From Pseudolabrys sp. (GTDB lineage Bacteria > Pseudomonadota > Alphaproteobacteria > Rhizobiales > Xanthobacteraceae): 5,186 bases of DNA. The stretch lies in assembly GCA_019246455.1 (NCBI GenBank), contig JAFAQJ010000047.1:1-5186 (forward strand), given 5' to 3'. A model generated the notes under the pieces. The model saw nothing but the letters and a program-made list of their open reading frames with translations, ran no database searches and was not told the DNA's origin. Made by a program: the position numbers and the translations under genes. Positions 1 to 4,364 of this stretch are shown here, one piece after another; the stretch's first letter is position 1, and each line of letters opens with the position of its first letter.

Positions 1-233
1 CCCATCGACACCATGCGCTGACAACTGGCGCGGTCTCCGGCGGCGAATTTGCTCCAGCCTTCGGACAGGGTTTTCTTGGCGTTGTTTTCGTCGATCTGGC
101 ACGCCTCGACCGTGCGGTTGAGCAGCGCTTCCGTCGCGCTTGCTGGACAGCCCCGCGAAGCGTCGAATTGCGGCACCGTATCGCCGACCAGAACAAGCTG
201 AGTGCTAAGGAGAAGCGGATAAAGGATCATCAT
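1..233 (-). CDS. Small exported cysteine-containing protein, N-terminal part (runs off left edge)
   Basis: The 5' part of a minus-strand gene is present: 77 complete codons with no stop before the window edge. It begins ATG-ATG at 233/230. An AGGGAG ribosome binding site ends 7 bases before the first ATG, which is why I chose that start. The first ~17 residues (MMILYPLLLSTQLVLVG) are hydrophobic and look like a short signal peptide, though without the usual positive charge. The rest is polar and has cysteines at 29, 45 and 71, plus a W60-x2-F63-x4-R68-x2-C71 pattern. I recognise this pattern from small uncharacterised exported proteins of Bradyrhizobium and relatives, in which a Gly/Pro-Ser-Tyr-Val-Glu-Leu-type ending usually follows; that ending would lie outside the window. 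Function is unknown. Paired cysteines would suit a disulfide-stabilised periplasmic protein (inference). A sigma-EcfG-like promoter sits 50 bases upstream. Confidence 0.8.
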   Translation of the reverse strand, partial: MMILYPLLLSTQLVLVGDTVPQFDASRGCPASATEALLNRTVEACQIDENNAKKTLSEGWSKFAAGDRASCQRMVSM

Positions 234-282
234 CGCCAGTCTCCCTGAATGTGCCGCCACGAAATGAGCAGCGCATCGAAAT

Positions 283-307
283 AACCGGTCACCCGCTATA
301 GAGTTCC
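283..307 (-). promoter_or_regulatory. Sigma-EcfG-like promoter for the left-edge gene
   Basis: On the minus strand, GGAAC (307-303) is followed by 17 bases and then GTT (285-283, read GGTTATT). This fits the general-stress consensus of alphaproteobacteria, GGAAC-N16/17-(C)GTT, except that the base before GTT is G rather than C. A start of transcription near 275 would give a leader of about 40 bases to the ATG at 233. The motif lies in the 135-base gap shared with the divergent cupredoxin gene and points away from it. Only one orientation matches. Confidence 0.6.
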
Positions 308-368
308 GCTCTGGCGGGACGCCCGGCTTTCGGCAACAATCACCGTCTCGCATTTCAGGGAGGGCATC

Positions 369-710
369 ATGAAAGCTCTGCGACCGTCCGAGATGGCCGC
401 CGGTATCTGTATTTTTCTTGCCGCGGCCGTTCTGACATCATCGTTCGCACCCGCACTGGCCCAAGCCGCCAAGGTCACCATTGCCAGCTTCAAGTTCGGC
501 CCCGACACCGTCACAGCGGCACCGAACGCGTCGATCGTCTGGGTCAATAATGACAGTGCGCCGCACCAGGTGGTCGTCACGAGCAAAAATCTGAAAACGG
601 CCGTGCTGAACAGTGGCCAAAGCGGCGAGCTCAAGATCGCCGAGGCCGGCACTTACGATTACGTCTGCGGCATCCATCCGAGCATGAAAGGCAAGATCGT
701 TGTCAAATAA
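369..710 (+). CDS. Periplasmic cupredoxin (type I copper protein, amicyanin/plastocyanin-like)
   Basis: 113 residues. The start at 369 has a strong AGGGAGG (357-363) five bases upstream. Residues 1-32 form a signal peptide: R5, a hydrophobic core at 10-27, and an ALA-Q cleavage site near 31/32. The mature ~81 residues are a compact cupredoxin with beta-strand segments such as KVTIASFKF, ASIVWVNND and GKIVVK. The type I copper ligands are all visible: H66 in SAPHQVVV, then C100, H103 and M106 in YVCGIHPSM, with the tight C-x2-H-x2-M spacing of amicyanin-like proteins. The mature form is shorter than classical amicyanin (~105 residues). The likely role is one-electron transfer or copper handling in the periplasm; no redox partner (such as methylamine dehydrogenase) is in the window. 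The reading frame overlaps the next gene by 11 bases, suggesting co-translation. The copper fold is near certain, the partner unknown. Confidence 0.93.
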   Translation: MKALRPSEMAAGICIFLAAAVLTSSFAPALAQAAKVTIASFKFGPDTVTAAPNASIVWVNNDSAPHQVVVTSKNLKTAVLNSGQSGELKIAEAGTYDYVCGIHPSMKGKIVVK

Positions 711-966
711 TGCGACGCGGTTTGTGACGCTCGCCGCGGCCGCGGCGCTGCTCGGCGCCTGCGCGGCGGGAACAGCCGGCAGTGATCGGTCCGCGGCCGT
801 CGCCGCGGCGCCCGCACAAGCCGCGGCTGCGCCTGAGGAGCCTGCCAAACCCCGGGATGTTCACGAGGCCAGCGCGCAATGCTGGATGAAATACGACAAG
901 AGCAAAGAAAGTCTCGAGGCGAAAGCCAAGCTCGTCGACAAATGCATCGACGAGAAGATGAAATGA
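700..966 (+). CDS. Small alanine-rich lipoprotein
   Basis: 88 residues, read from a TTG at 700 that lies inside the last codons of the cupredoxin gene (11-base overlap). An AAAGG at 687-691, eight bases upstream, is a usable ribosome binding site. No in-frame ATG exists; the next candidate, GTG at 724, would remove R7, the only positive charge before the hydrophobic stretch, so I prefer TTG. Residues 8-20 are hydrophobic and end in the lipobox L18-G19-A20-C21, predicting cleavage before C21 and lipid attachment. An Ala/Pro-rich linker (22-51) leads to a short charged helix (residues 56-88) with two cysteines, C61 and C82, able to form one disulfide. The membrane is presumably reached through the Lol system. 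No domain is recognised. The overlap suggests it acts with or is dosed with the cupredoxin (inference). A one-base change near 718 would allow an ATG start at 710; see findings. Confidence 0.72.
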   Translation: MSNNATRFVTLAAAAALLGACAAGTAGSDRSAAVAAAPAQAAAAPEEPAKPRDVHEASAQCWMKYDKSKESLEAKAKLVDKCIDEKMK

Positions 967-982
967 AAGATGCGTGACACGG

Positions 983-994
983 GCAAGCGCTTGC
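983..994. repeat. 12-bp perfect palindrome upstream of the 38-residue gene
   Basis: GCAAGCGCTTGC reads the same on both strands. It sits in the 84-base gap between the lipoprotein gene and the small basic protein, about 57 bases before the latter's start. It could be an operator half-site pair or a chance event; no sigma-70 type promoter with good spacing was found next to it. Confidence 0.3.
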
Positions 995-1050
995 TTACGC
1001 CTGTTCGTCGTATCACGATTGAGTCCGGTCTAACTCAGGGAGAGAACGAC

Positions 1051-1167
1051 ATGGCAAAAGGTCAAATGCGGCAAACGAAAGAAAAGAAGAAACCCAAAGC
1101 GGACTCCGACAAGCCGAAGCAGGTGTCGGCCTATAAGCAATCGCTGCAAAGCACGCCGAAAAAATAG
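1051..1167 (+). CDS. Very small, highly basic conserved hypothetical protein (38 aa)
   Basis: 38 residues, beginning MAKGQMRQTKEKKKPK. The start at 1051 is chosen because AGGGAGAG (1037-1044) is ideally placed before it; the same frame is open upstream to an ATG at 970, which lacks comparable support. Eleven lysines and one arginine against three acidic residues make it strongly positive. It has no cysteine, no hydrophobic core and no signal peptide, so it is probably cytoplasmic and largely disordered, and could touch nucleic acid (inference). I recognise the MAKGQ-x-R-x3-E-x-KKPK opening from short uncharacterised proteins widespread in alpha- and betaproteobacteria, often missed in annotation because of size. 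It is followed by a stem-loop at 1174-1200. Its function is unknown. Confidence 0.8.
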   Translation: MAKGQMRQTKEKKKPKADSDKPKQVSAYKQSLQSTPKK

Positions 1168-1173
1168 GCGGGA

Positions 1174-1200
1174 AAGCCGGCAGAGTTCCAGCGCCGGCTT
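1174..1200 (+). terminator. Stem-loop after the 38-aa gene (weak terminator)
   Basis: AAGCCGGC (1174-1181) pairs with GCCGGCTT (1193-1200) around an 11-base loop, starting seven bases after the stop codon. There is no run of T after it, so it would be a weak or Rho-assisted terminator, or a 3' protective hairpin. Confidence 0.5.
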
Positions 1201-1237
1201 CACACCTTCGCCAAAGTTCCGTGCGATGGGGCCGCAC

Positions 1238-1257
1238 TCTCGGTCCATCTCGGTCCA
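1238..1257. repeat. Tandem 10-bp direct repeat
   Basis: TCTCGGTCCA occurs twice head to tail (1238-1247 and 1248-1257) in the 177-base gap before the 293-residue protein gene, about 90 bases from its start. One copy per helical turn would suit a DNA-binding protein, but a replication-slip duplication is equally possible. Confidence 0.45.
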
Positions 1258-1344
1258 GGAAGATTCGCTTAACCGGTTACGTCCAAACCTGGGCCGTACC
1301 GACTGACAGCTGGCGCCAGAATCGGCGCAACGATTGGGGAAGGT

Positions 1345-2226
1345 ATGCGAAAGACCCGCGGCACGCTCGCGCCGATAGCCTTGGCGGCCGTCTGGCTAAT
1401 GCCGCATGTCGCGGCGGCTCAAAGCATCGAAATCACGGCACCTGCATCCCAACCGGATGCGTCGAAGAACTCCTTGCGACCCTCGATCGACCCGGGGTTG
1501 GCCGCGCCCGGCGACGATGCGGCGCTGGCTGCTGCTCTGAATTATGACCCGTCCGATTTTTCGAAACCGCCGAAGAAGCCACTTAAATCTATTGGCGCGC
1601 CGAGCGCCGAAGATTTCAAGTGGACCGGCAAAACCAAGGCCGACGGTTCGGGCTCGGTTGGATTCAACAAGACGCTGCACACCGAATGGGACATGAAAGT
1701 CGGGGGCAACATGTCACTCGACGGCAATTCGTCGGCCTACGATCCCCGGCAGCCGGTGATCCCCGGTCTCACGAAGGAGCAACGCTCGCGCGACGCTTGG
1801 GCCAATGTCGCGGTGCCCGAGGTCGCCAGTGTCGAAGTGCGGGTCGCGCCCGGTGATGATCAGCGCAAGATCGGCACCAGCGTGCAGCGTTCGGTGCCGA
1901 TTAGCTCTGCTTTGTCGGTGACATTGCAAAACGATCTCTCACTGACGGAAAATAGCCCGGCCGCGGCACCGCTTCCTCCAATCGGAACAACGTCCACGCC
2001 GGGCCAGGTCTGGGACAACGCGCAGAAGCTTAAACTCAACATTGGGCGTACCGGCACGACTTTTGCGGCCGCGTCGAGCAATGCGAGCAGCGACCCGGTC
2101 ACTCACCGCACGTTAAGCGCCGAGCAGAAAATCTACGGCAATCTCAATGTCACGACCGCGATCACCGACCCCGGCCAGCCGACGGTGAGCAAGAGCATCA
2201 AGGCAGGCCTCAAGTTCGATTGGTGA
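1345..2226 (+). CDS. Exported protein with beta-barrel-like C-terminus, possible outer-membrane protein
   Basis: 293 residues. Start ATG at 1345 follows GGGGAAGG (1336-1343); spacing is short but no better in-frame start exists, and the N-terminus makes a good signal peptide (R2, K3, R5, hydrophobic 8-25, cleavage after VAAA25). A Pro/Ala/Asp-rich low-complexity stretch (about 33-75) follows. From about residue 100 to the end, stretches with alternating polar and non-polar residues suggest amphipathic strands (GSVGFNKTLHTEWDMKVGG, KLKLNIGRTGTTFAAA, QKIYGNLNVTTAIT, SIKAGLKFDW). The final residue is tryptophan preceded by F-D, resembling the aromatic C-terminal signal recognised by the BAM machinery. 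The mature protein has no cysteine. I recognise no named family. An outer-membrane barrel is an inference from composition; a secreted or periplasmic beta-rich protein is the alternative. Flanking gaps of 177 and 130 bases suggest its own transcription unit. Confidence 0.85.
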   Translation: MRKTRGTLAPIALAAVWLMPHVAAAQSIEITAPASQPDASKNSLRPSIDPGLAAPGDDAALAAALNYDPSDFSKPPKKPLKSIGAPSAEDFKWTGKTKADGSGSVGFNKTLHTEWDMKVGGNMSLDGNSSAYDPRQPVIPGLTKEQRSRDAWANVAVPEVASVEVRVAPGDDQRKIGTSVQRSVPISSALSVTLQNDLSLTENSPAAAPLPPIGTTSTPGQVWDNAQKLKLNIGRTGTTFAAASSNASSDPVTHRTLSAEQKIYGNLNVTTAITDPGQPTVSKSIKAGLKFDW

Positions 2227-2311
2227 CATCGGCCGGCAAATCCGCCGCGCGCGCCCCGAATCCGCCGTCGTCGCGCCCAAGTTCCATGCGGCAATCTCCC
2301 CGCACACAAGG

Positions 2312-2332
2312 AAGCGCATAAGCATGGCGCTT
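2312..2332. repeat. Short inverted repeat just upstream of the 134-aa gene
   Basis: AAGCGC (2312-2317) and GCGCTT (2327-2332) face each other across nine bases, ending 24 bases before the start codon and 10 before the ribosome binding site. It could be an operator or a leader hairpin. The remainder of the 130-base gap (2227-2356) shows nothing I can name. Confidence 0.3.
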
Positions 2333-2356
2333 GCCGCGTAACAGGGAGAGTACAGC

Positions 2357-2761
2357 ATGACGGCGATGAGAAACCGGGCCGATGGCAGTCGGCCCGCCGA
2401 ACCGGCTGAGCCCGACCAAGCTTTCGAAGGACAGATCAGGGAATTCGTCCGCCGCGACGTCGCGCAATTGCGCCGTCCGCCGCAACAGCCGGCGCAGCAG
2501 CAAGTGGCCGAGCCTGACGCCCCCGACAACGTCAACGCCCTGATCTGGCGGGTCTCCGGTGCCTCGATGGAAGAGATCGATCGCGTCATTCTGGAATTGC
2601 AGGGTGTGCGCGACATGCTGCGCCAGGAGGGTGAGCGCGTAACGCGCGAGGTCGCTGGCTATGCGAGCCTCAACCATGCCGCCAACACGGCGATGAAGGT
2701 GATCGCCGAAAGCCTCGCGCAATGGAAAAACGGCGCAACGCTGCGACCGCCAGCCCGATAG
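2357..2761 (+). CDS. Conserved hypothetical soluble helical protein (134 aa)
   Basis: 134 residues. The start at 2357 has AGGGAG (2343-2348) eight bases upstream. There is no signal peptide or membrane helix. Residues 1-57 are polar, rich in Pro, Gln, Arg and Glu, and probably disordered apart from a short helix at 21-39 (QAFEGQIREFVRRDVAQLR). Residues 58-124 form the conserved-looking part: NVNALIWRVSGASMEEIDRV, then heptad-like charged helices (ILELQGVRDMLRQEGERVTREVAGYASLN and HAANTAMKVIAESLAQWK). This suggests a small helical bundle or coiled coil that may oligomerise or bind a partner. I have seen similar uncharacterised proteins in Rhizobiales but cannot attach a function. A strong intrinsic terminator starts 15 bases after the stop, making this the last gene of the plus-strand run. 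Confidence 0.85.
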   Translation: MTAMRNRADGSRPAEPAEPDQAFEGQIREFVRRDVAQLRRPPQQPAQQQVAEPDAPDNVNALIWRVSGASMEEIDRVILELQGVRDMLRQEGERVTREVAGYASLNHAANTAMKVIAESLAQWKNGATLRPPAR

Positions 2762-2776
2762 GCGCCATCATAAAAG

Positions 2777-2807
2777 AAAATCGCCGGGCCAAAGCCCGGC
2801 GATTTTT
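2777..2807. terminator. Strong bidirectional intrinsic terminator
   Basis: A 13-bp perfect stem (2777-2789 with 2794-2806; core TCGCCGGGC/GCCCGGCGA) encloses a CAAA loop. On the plus strand it ends in five T (2803-2807); on the minus strand the A-rich left flank gives TTTTCTTTT. It sits between the convergent genes ending at 2761 (plus) and 2827 (minus) and should stop both. Confidence 0.93.
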
Positions 2808-2826
2808 CTTCGGCAGCCCGTCCGCG

Positions 2827-2988
2827 TCAGCGCGATCTGGCCGACAAGGTCGTCCCGCTGCCCAAGCTAAGCTCGGGCGCTGGTGCCGTCAGATGCTTGT
2901 TCACCACGACCGCGCCAATCAGCATGACAAGCCCGGTCACCGCGCCAAACAGGGTGCCGATGACGCGAAGAGTTAAATGCTCAGTCAT
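2827..2988 (-). CDS. Small single-helix membrane protein (53 aa)
   Basis: 53 residues, ATG at 2988 and TGA at 2827. The frame is open far upstream, but only this ATG places the hydrophobic segment properly and lies a sensible distance (about 40 bases) below a canonical stress promoter. A short N-terminus (MTEHLTLR) precedes one transmembrane helix, residues 9-30 (VIGTLFGAVTGLVMLIGAVVVN), with GxxxG-like small residues, and then a polar tail (31-53) ending ARSR. With no cleavable signal it should stay in the inner membrane; orientation is not clear. The ribosome binding site is poor: GGGA directly abuts the ATG, and another GGGAA lies about 12 bases off. The function is unknown. Single-helix stress proteins of this size often bind a larger membrane partner (general knowledge, not shown here). 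The gene ends 20 bases from the shared terminator. Confidence 0.72.
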   Translation of the reverse strand: MTEHLTLRVIGTLFGAVTGLVMLIGAVVVNKHLTAPAPELSLGSGTTLSARSR

Positions 2989-3037
2989 TCCCGTAAAACT
3001 TTCCCAGCCTGGCGGATTCAATCGACCTGCTGTCACA

Positions 3038-3062
3038 AACGCGACAACGCCGCCGAGGTTCC
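3038..3062 (-). promoter_or_regulatory. Canonical sigma-EcfG promoter for the 53-aa membrane protein
   Basis: Minus strand: GGAAC (3062-3058), exactly 16 bases, then CGTT (3041-3038). This is a full match to the alphaproteobacterial general-stress sigma factor consensus GGAAC-N16/17-CGTT. Transcription starting near 3030 would give a leader of about 40 bases to the ATG at 2988. The -35 element lies within the loop and right arm of the hairpin at 3048-3069. Confidence 0.75.
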
Positions 3063-3069
3063 GGCGGCG
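3048..3069 (-). terminator. Hairpin after the 90-aa gene, overlapping the stress promoter
   Basis: CGCCGCCG (3048-3055) pairs with CGGCGGCG (3062-3069) around a six-base loop, 22 bases past the stop codon at 3092 on the minus strand. It is followed there by TTGT, so the T-run is weak. It may end transcripts of the 90-residue gene just where the next gene's promoter begins. Confidence 0.5.
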
Positions 3070-3091
3070 CCTTTGACCATCAGAAAACGGG

Positions 3092-3364
3092 TTAGTTCGC
3101 GGCGACCTTGGCAGCCTTGGGTTGCGCCTTGCGCTTGAGCGGGTAGTCCGCGCTCTCGTAGAGCTCGCGGATGCCATTGCCGTCAAAGCGCTTTTCCTCG
3201 ACCTCGAGATAAGCGCCGAGCAGGGATTCAGGCGGCAATTCCTCGATCGCGAAGCGGATCGCTTCGGCGGCAGTCGGGAAGCGCTTGTAGCCGATCGGAC
3301 GGCGGGCCTTGCGGCTACGGCTCGGGAACAGTTCCGAGGGGGCACGGTAGTTAATCGTCGACAT
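3092..3364 (-). CDS. Conserved hypothetical soluble protein (90 aa)
   Basis: 90 residues from ATG at 3364, preceded by AGGAGA (3378-3373) with eight-base spacing. A longer reading to 3388 adds eight residues but would place the ribosome binding site inside the gene, so I reject it. There is no signal peptide or membrane segment. An N-terminal basic patch (P14[10 protein letters not shown]24) is followed by the well-ordered-looking core [41 protein letters not shown] and [10 protein letters not shown]; the tail (77-90) is Lys/Ala-rich. I recognise the core as a small uncharacterised family common in Bradyrhizobium and relatives, with the invariant-looking [20 protein letters not shown] and YLEV-x-E-x-RFDG blocks. 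The cytoplasmic function is unknown. It is encoded separately from the DUF1236 pair, with 149 bases and two hairpins between. Confidence 0.88.
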   Translation of the reverse strand: MSTINYRAPSELFPSRSRKARRPIGYKRFPTAAEAIRFAIEELPPESLLGAYLEVEEKRFDGNGIRELYESADYPLKRKAQPKAAKVAAN

Positions 3365-3407
3365 CACATCATTCTCCTGAGGCCACAATATGGGCCTTCA
3401 AGCGCCG

Positions 3408-3438
3408 AAAATCCAGCCATGCGCGCGCATGGCTGGAT
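3408..3438 (-). terminator. 28-bp perfect palindrome with T-run, probable terminator
   Basis: Positions 3411-3438 are a perfect, spacer-free palindrome (left half ATCCAGCCATGCGC). On the minus strand it folds into a roughly 12-bp stem with a GCGC turn and runs into TTTT (3411-3408). That suits a terminator for the DUF1236 gene ending 75 bases upstream at 3514. It also lies 47 bases above the start of the next gene (3364), so an operator role cannot be excluded. Confidence 0.65.
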
Positions 3439-3469
3439 CATCGGCACCGTCAAGGTAAACGCCTGATGC

Positions 3470-3508
3470 GGCGGGCACGCGACGCTAACGGCGCGAGCCC
3501 GCCTTTTT
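3470..3508 (+). terminator. Plus-strand stem-loop with T-run (terminator-like)
   Basis: GGCGGGC (3470-3476) pairs with GCCCGCC (3497-3503) around a 20-base loop, followed immediately by TTTTT (3504-3508). The T-run works only on the plus strand, yet no plus-strand gene precedes it; all nearby genes are on the minus strand. It could end an unannotated plus-strand RNA or stop antisense transcription into the DUF1236 gene. Confidence 0.5.
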
Positions 3509-3513
3509 CGTGG

Positions 3514-3897
3514 TTACTGGCTGACCTCGGCGACGACCTCACTGGTGGCCGGGTTGACCAGCCAGACACGGTCGTTCACCACCATGTACTTGTAAGGCTG
3601 CACGACCGGCACTTCGGTCACGACTTCTTGCGGCATCGGGTAGAGCTCGACGCTCTGTGGCACTCGCATGCCAACCTGATACTGCACAGTCGCCTGCGCC
3701 GGCTGCACCTGGGTGCGTGTCACGGTGCGATAGATCGTCTGACGTTGCACCGGCGTGAGTTGCAACGGATCACTAGTGACGATCGTCTGCGTTTGCACTG
3801 GCTCGCGGGTGATGACCGTGGTCTGCGCCAACGCGCTCGAAGCGCCGGCCGTCATCAGCAACGCCAAAGCCAATCCCGTCTTGCGGGCGAAATTCAT
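3514..3897 (-). CDS. DUF1236 domain-containing exported protein (downstream copy)
   Basis: 127 residues. ATG at 3897 is preceded by AGGAGG (3909-3904) with six-base spacing. Residues 1-24 are a signal peptide (R5, K6, hydrophobic core 8-19, cleavage ALA24-Q25). The mature protein carries the DUF1236 signature: LQLTPVQRQTIYRTV (45-59), YQVGMRVPQSVELYPMP (73-89), then PYKYMVVNDRVWLVNPATSEVVAEV (101-125). This family is abundant and often multi-copy in Bradyrhizobium and related genera; its function is not established and the proteins are taken to be periplasmic. There are no cysteines or obvious catalytic residues. A Thr/Gln/Val-rich stretch at 26-42 links the signal peptide to the domain. It lies 85 bases downstream of a second DUF1236 gene in the same direction and probably shares a transcript with it. 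Confidence 0.93.
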   Translation of the reverse strand: MNFARKTGLALALLMTAGASSALAQTTVITREPVQTQTIVTSDPLQLTPVQRQTIYRTVTRTQVQPAQATVQYQVGMRVPQSVELYPMPQEVVTEVPVVQPYKYMVVNDRVWLVNPATSEVVAEVSQ

Positions 3898-3922
3898 CGC
3901 GGTCCTCCTCTATTGTGGAAGT

Positions 3923-3954
3923 CGAAGCGGAAAACGCGGCGCCTCCCCGCTTCG
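3923..3954 (-). repeat. Hairpin between the two DUF1236 genes
   Basis: CGAAGCGG (3923-3930) pairs with CCGCTTCG (3947-3954) across 16 bases, 13 bases before the ribosome binding site of the downstream copy on the minus strand. No T-run follows it. It could tune the expression ratio of the two copies by pausing or RNA processing. Confidence 0.4.
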
Positions 3955-3975
3955 TTCCGATGGGAACTGCGGCGC

Positions 3976-3995
3976 AATCGGGTTATTGCCCGATT
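3976..3995 (-). repeat. Stem-loop spanning the stop codon of the upstream DUF1236 gene
   Basis: AATCGGG (3976-3982) pairs with CCCGATT (3989-3995), with the TAA stop in the six-base loop. Without a T-run it is more likely a 3' stabilising hairpin than a full terminator. Confidence 0.4.
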
Positions 3996-4357
3996 ATCTC
4001 CACAATCCGCCGGGTGCCGCCGTCCACCAGCAGAACCTGGTTGGTCACCATCGCGTAACTGTAATCCTTGGTCTGCGGCATCAGGTCGACGATCGTCGGC
4101 GGCAATGCTTGCAGCTCGATCGAGGCCGGCACCGTTTCGCCGACCGCAGCGCGGAAAGTCGGCGGCGCGGTTTCCTTCGCCGGCTTGTTGCTGATGCTGG
4201 TGTAGATGGTTTGCTTCTGCTCTGGCGTCAGTTGCAGATCGGGCGAATTGCGGATGATGACGTCTTTTTCCTTCTGAGGCGTCGATTGTTGGGCCGCTAC
4301 GCTCACAGTCCCTGCCACTGTCAGCATCGTGATGAAGATCAGGCGTCGCATGGTCAT
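3983..4357 (-). CDS. DUF1236 domain-containing exported protein (upstream copy)
   Basis: 124 residues from ATG at 4357; a second ATG at 4351 (MRRLIFIT...) is about as likely. The ribosome binding site AGGGAGGTGA lies three bases from the first and nine from the second. Residues 1-22 are a signal peptide (R4, R5, hydrophobic 6-21, cleavage near VAA22-Q23). DUF1236 blocks align with the neighbouring copy: LQLTPEQKQTIYTSI (41-55), AAVGETVPASIELQALP (70-86), DYSYAMVTNQVLLVDGGTRRIVEIIGQ (98-124). The two copies share the framework but differ at many positions, so this is an old duplication. The end is divergent: GGTRR replaces the more typical NPATSE seen in the other copy. The region before the domain (23-37) is charged (KEKD) rather than Thr-rich. 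Likely periplasmic, function unknown. It is the first gene of the pair; its leader has direct repeats (4365-4387, 4413-4432). Confidence 0.9.
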   Translation of the reverse strand: MTMRRLIFITMLTVAGTVSVAAQQSTPQKEKDVIIRNSPDLQLTPEQKQTIYTSISNKPAKETAPPTFRAAVGETVPASIELQALPPTIVDLMPQTKDYSYAMVTNQVLLVDGGTRRIVEIIGQ

Positions 4358-4364
4358 TCACCTC

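Noticed and set aside
296..848. Minus-strand frames across the cupredoxin and lipoprotein genes
   Set aside because: They are antisense to a clear cupredoxin with all four copper ligands; composition is typical of shadows.
970..1050. Longer N-terminus for the 38-aa protein from ATG 970
   Set aside because: The strong AGGGAGAG lies directly before 1051, and the MAKGQ start matches the family opening; the extra 27 residues look like untranslated leader.
1258..1283. Sigma-EcfG-like promoter for the 1345 gene (GGAAG-N17-CGTC)
   Set aside because: Two mismatches in the key positions (GGAAG for GGAAC, CGTC for CGTT); position would be suitable, but the match is too weak to call.
2113..2722. Minus-strand open frames of about 170 codons (2113-2616, 2210-2722)
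   Set aside because: They are antisense to the 134-aa gene and the end of the beta-barrel-like gene, with no ribosome binding site or recognisable domain.
2989..3345. Upstream extension of the 53-aa protein frame into a 172-residue protein
   Set aside because: The extension is Arg/Ser/Pro-rich, overlaps the 90-aa gene on the same strand in another frame, and crosses the stress promoter and hairpin; the ATG at 2988 fits the promoter better.
3326..3350. GGAAC in GGGAACAGTTCC inside the 90-aa gene as a promoter
   Set aside because: No GTT at 16-17 bases on either strand, and the site lies within coding sequence.
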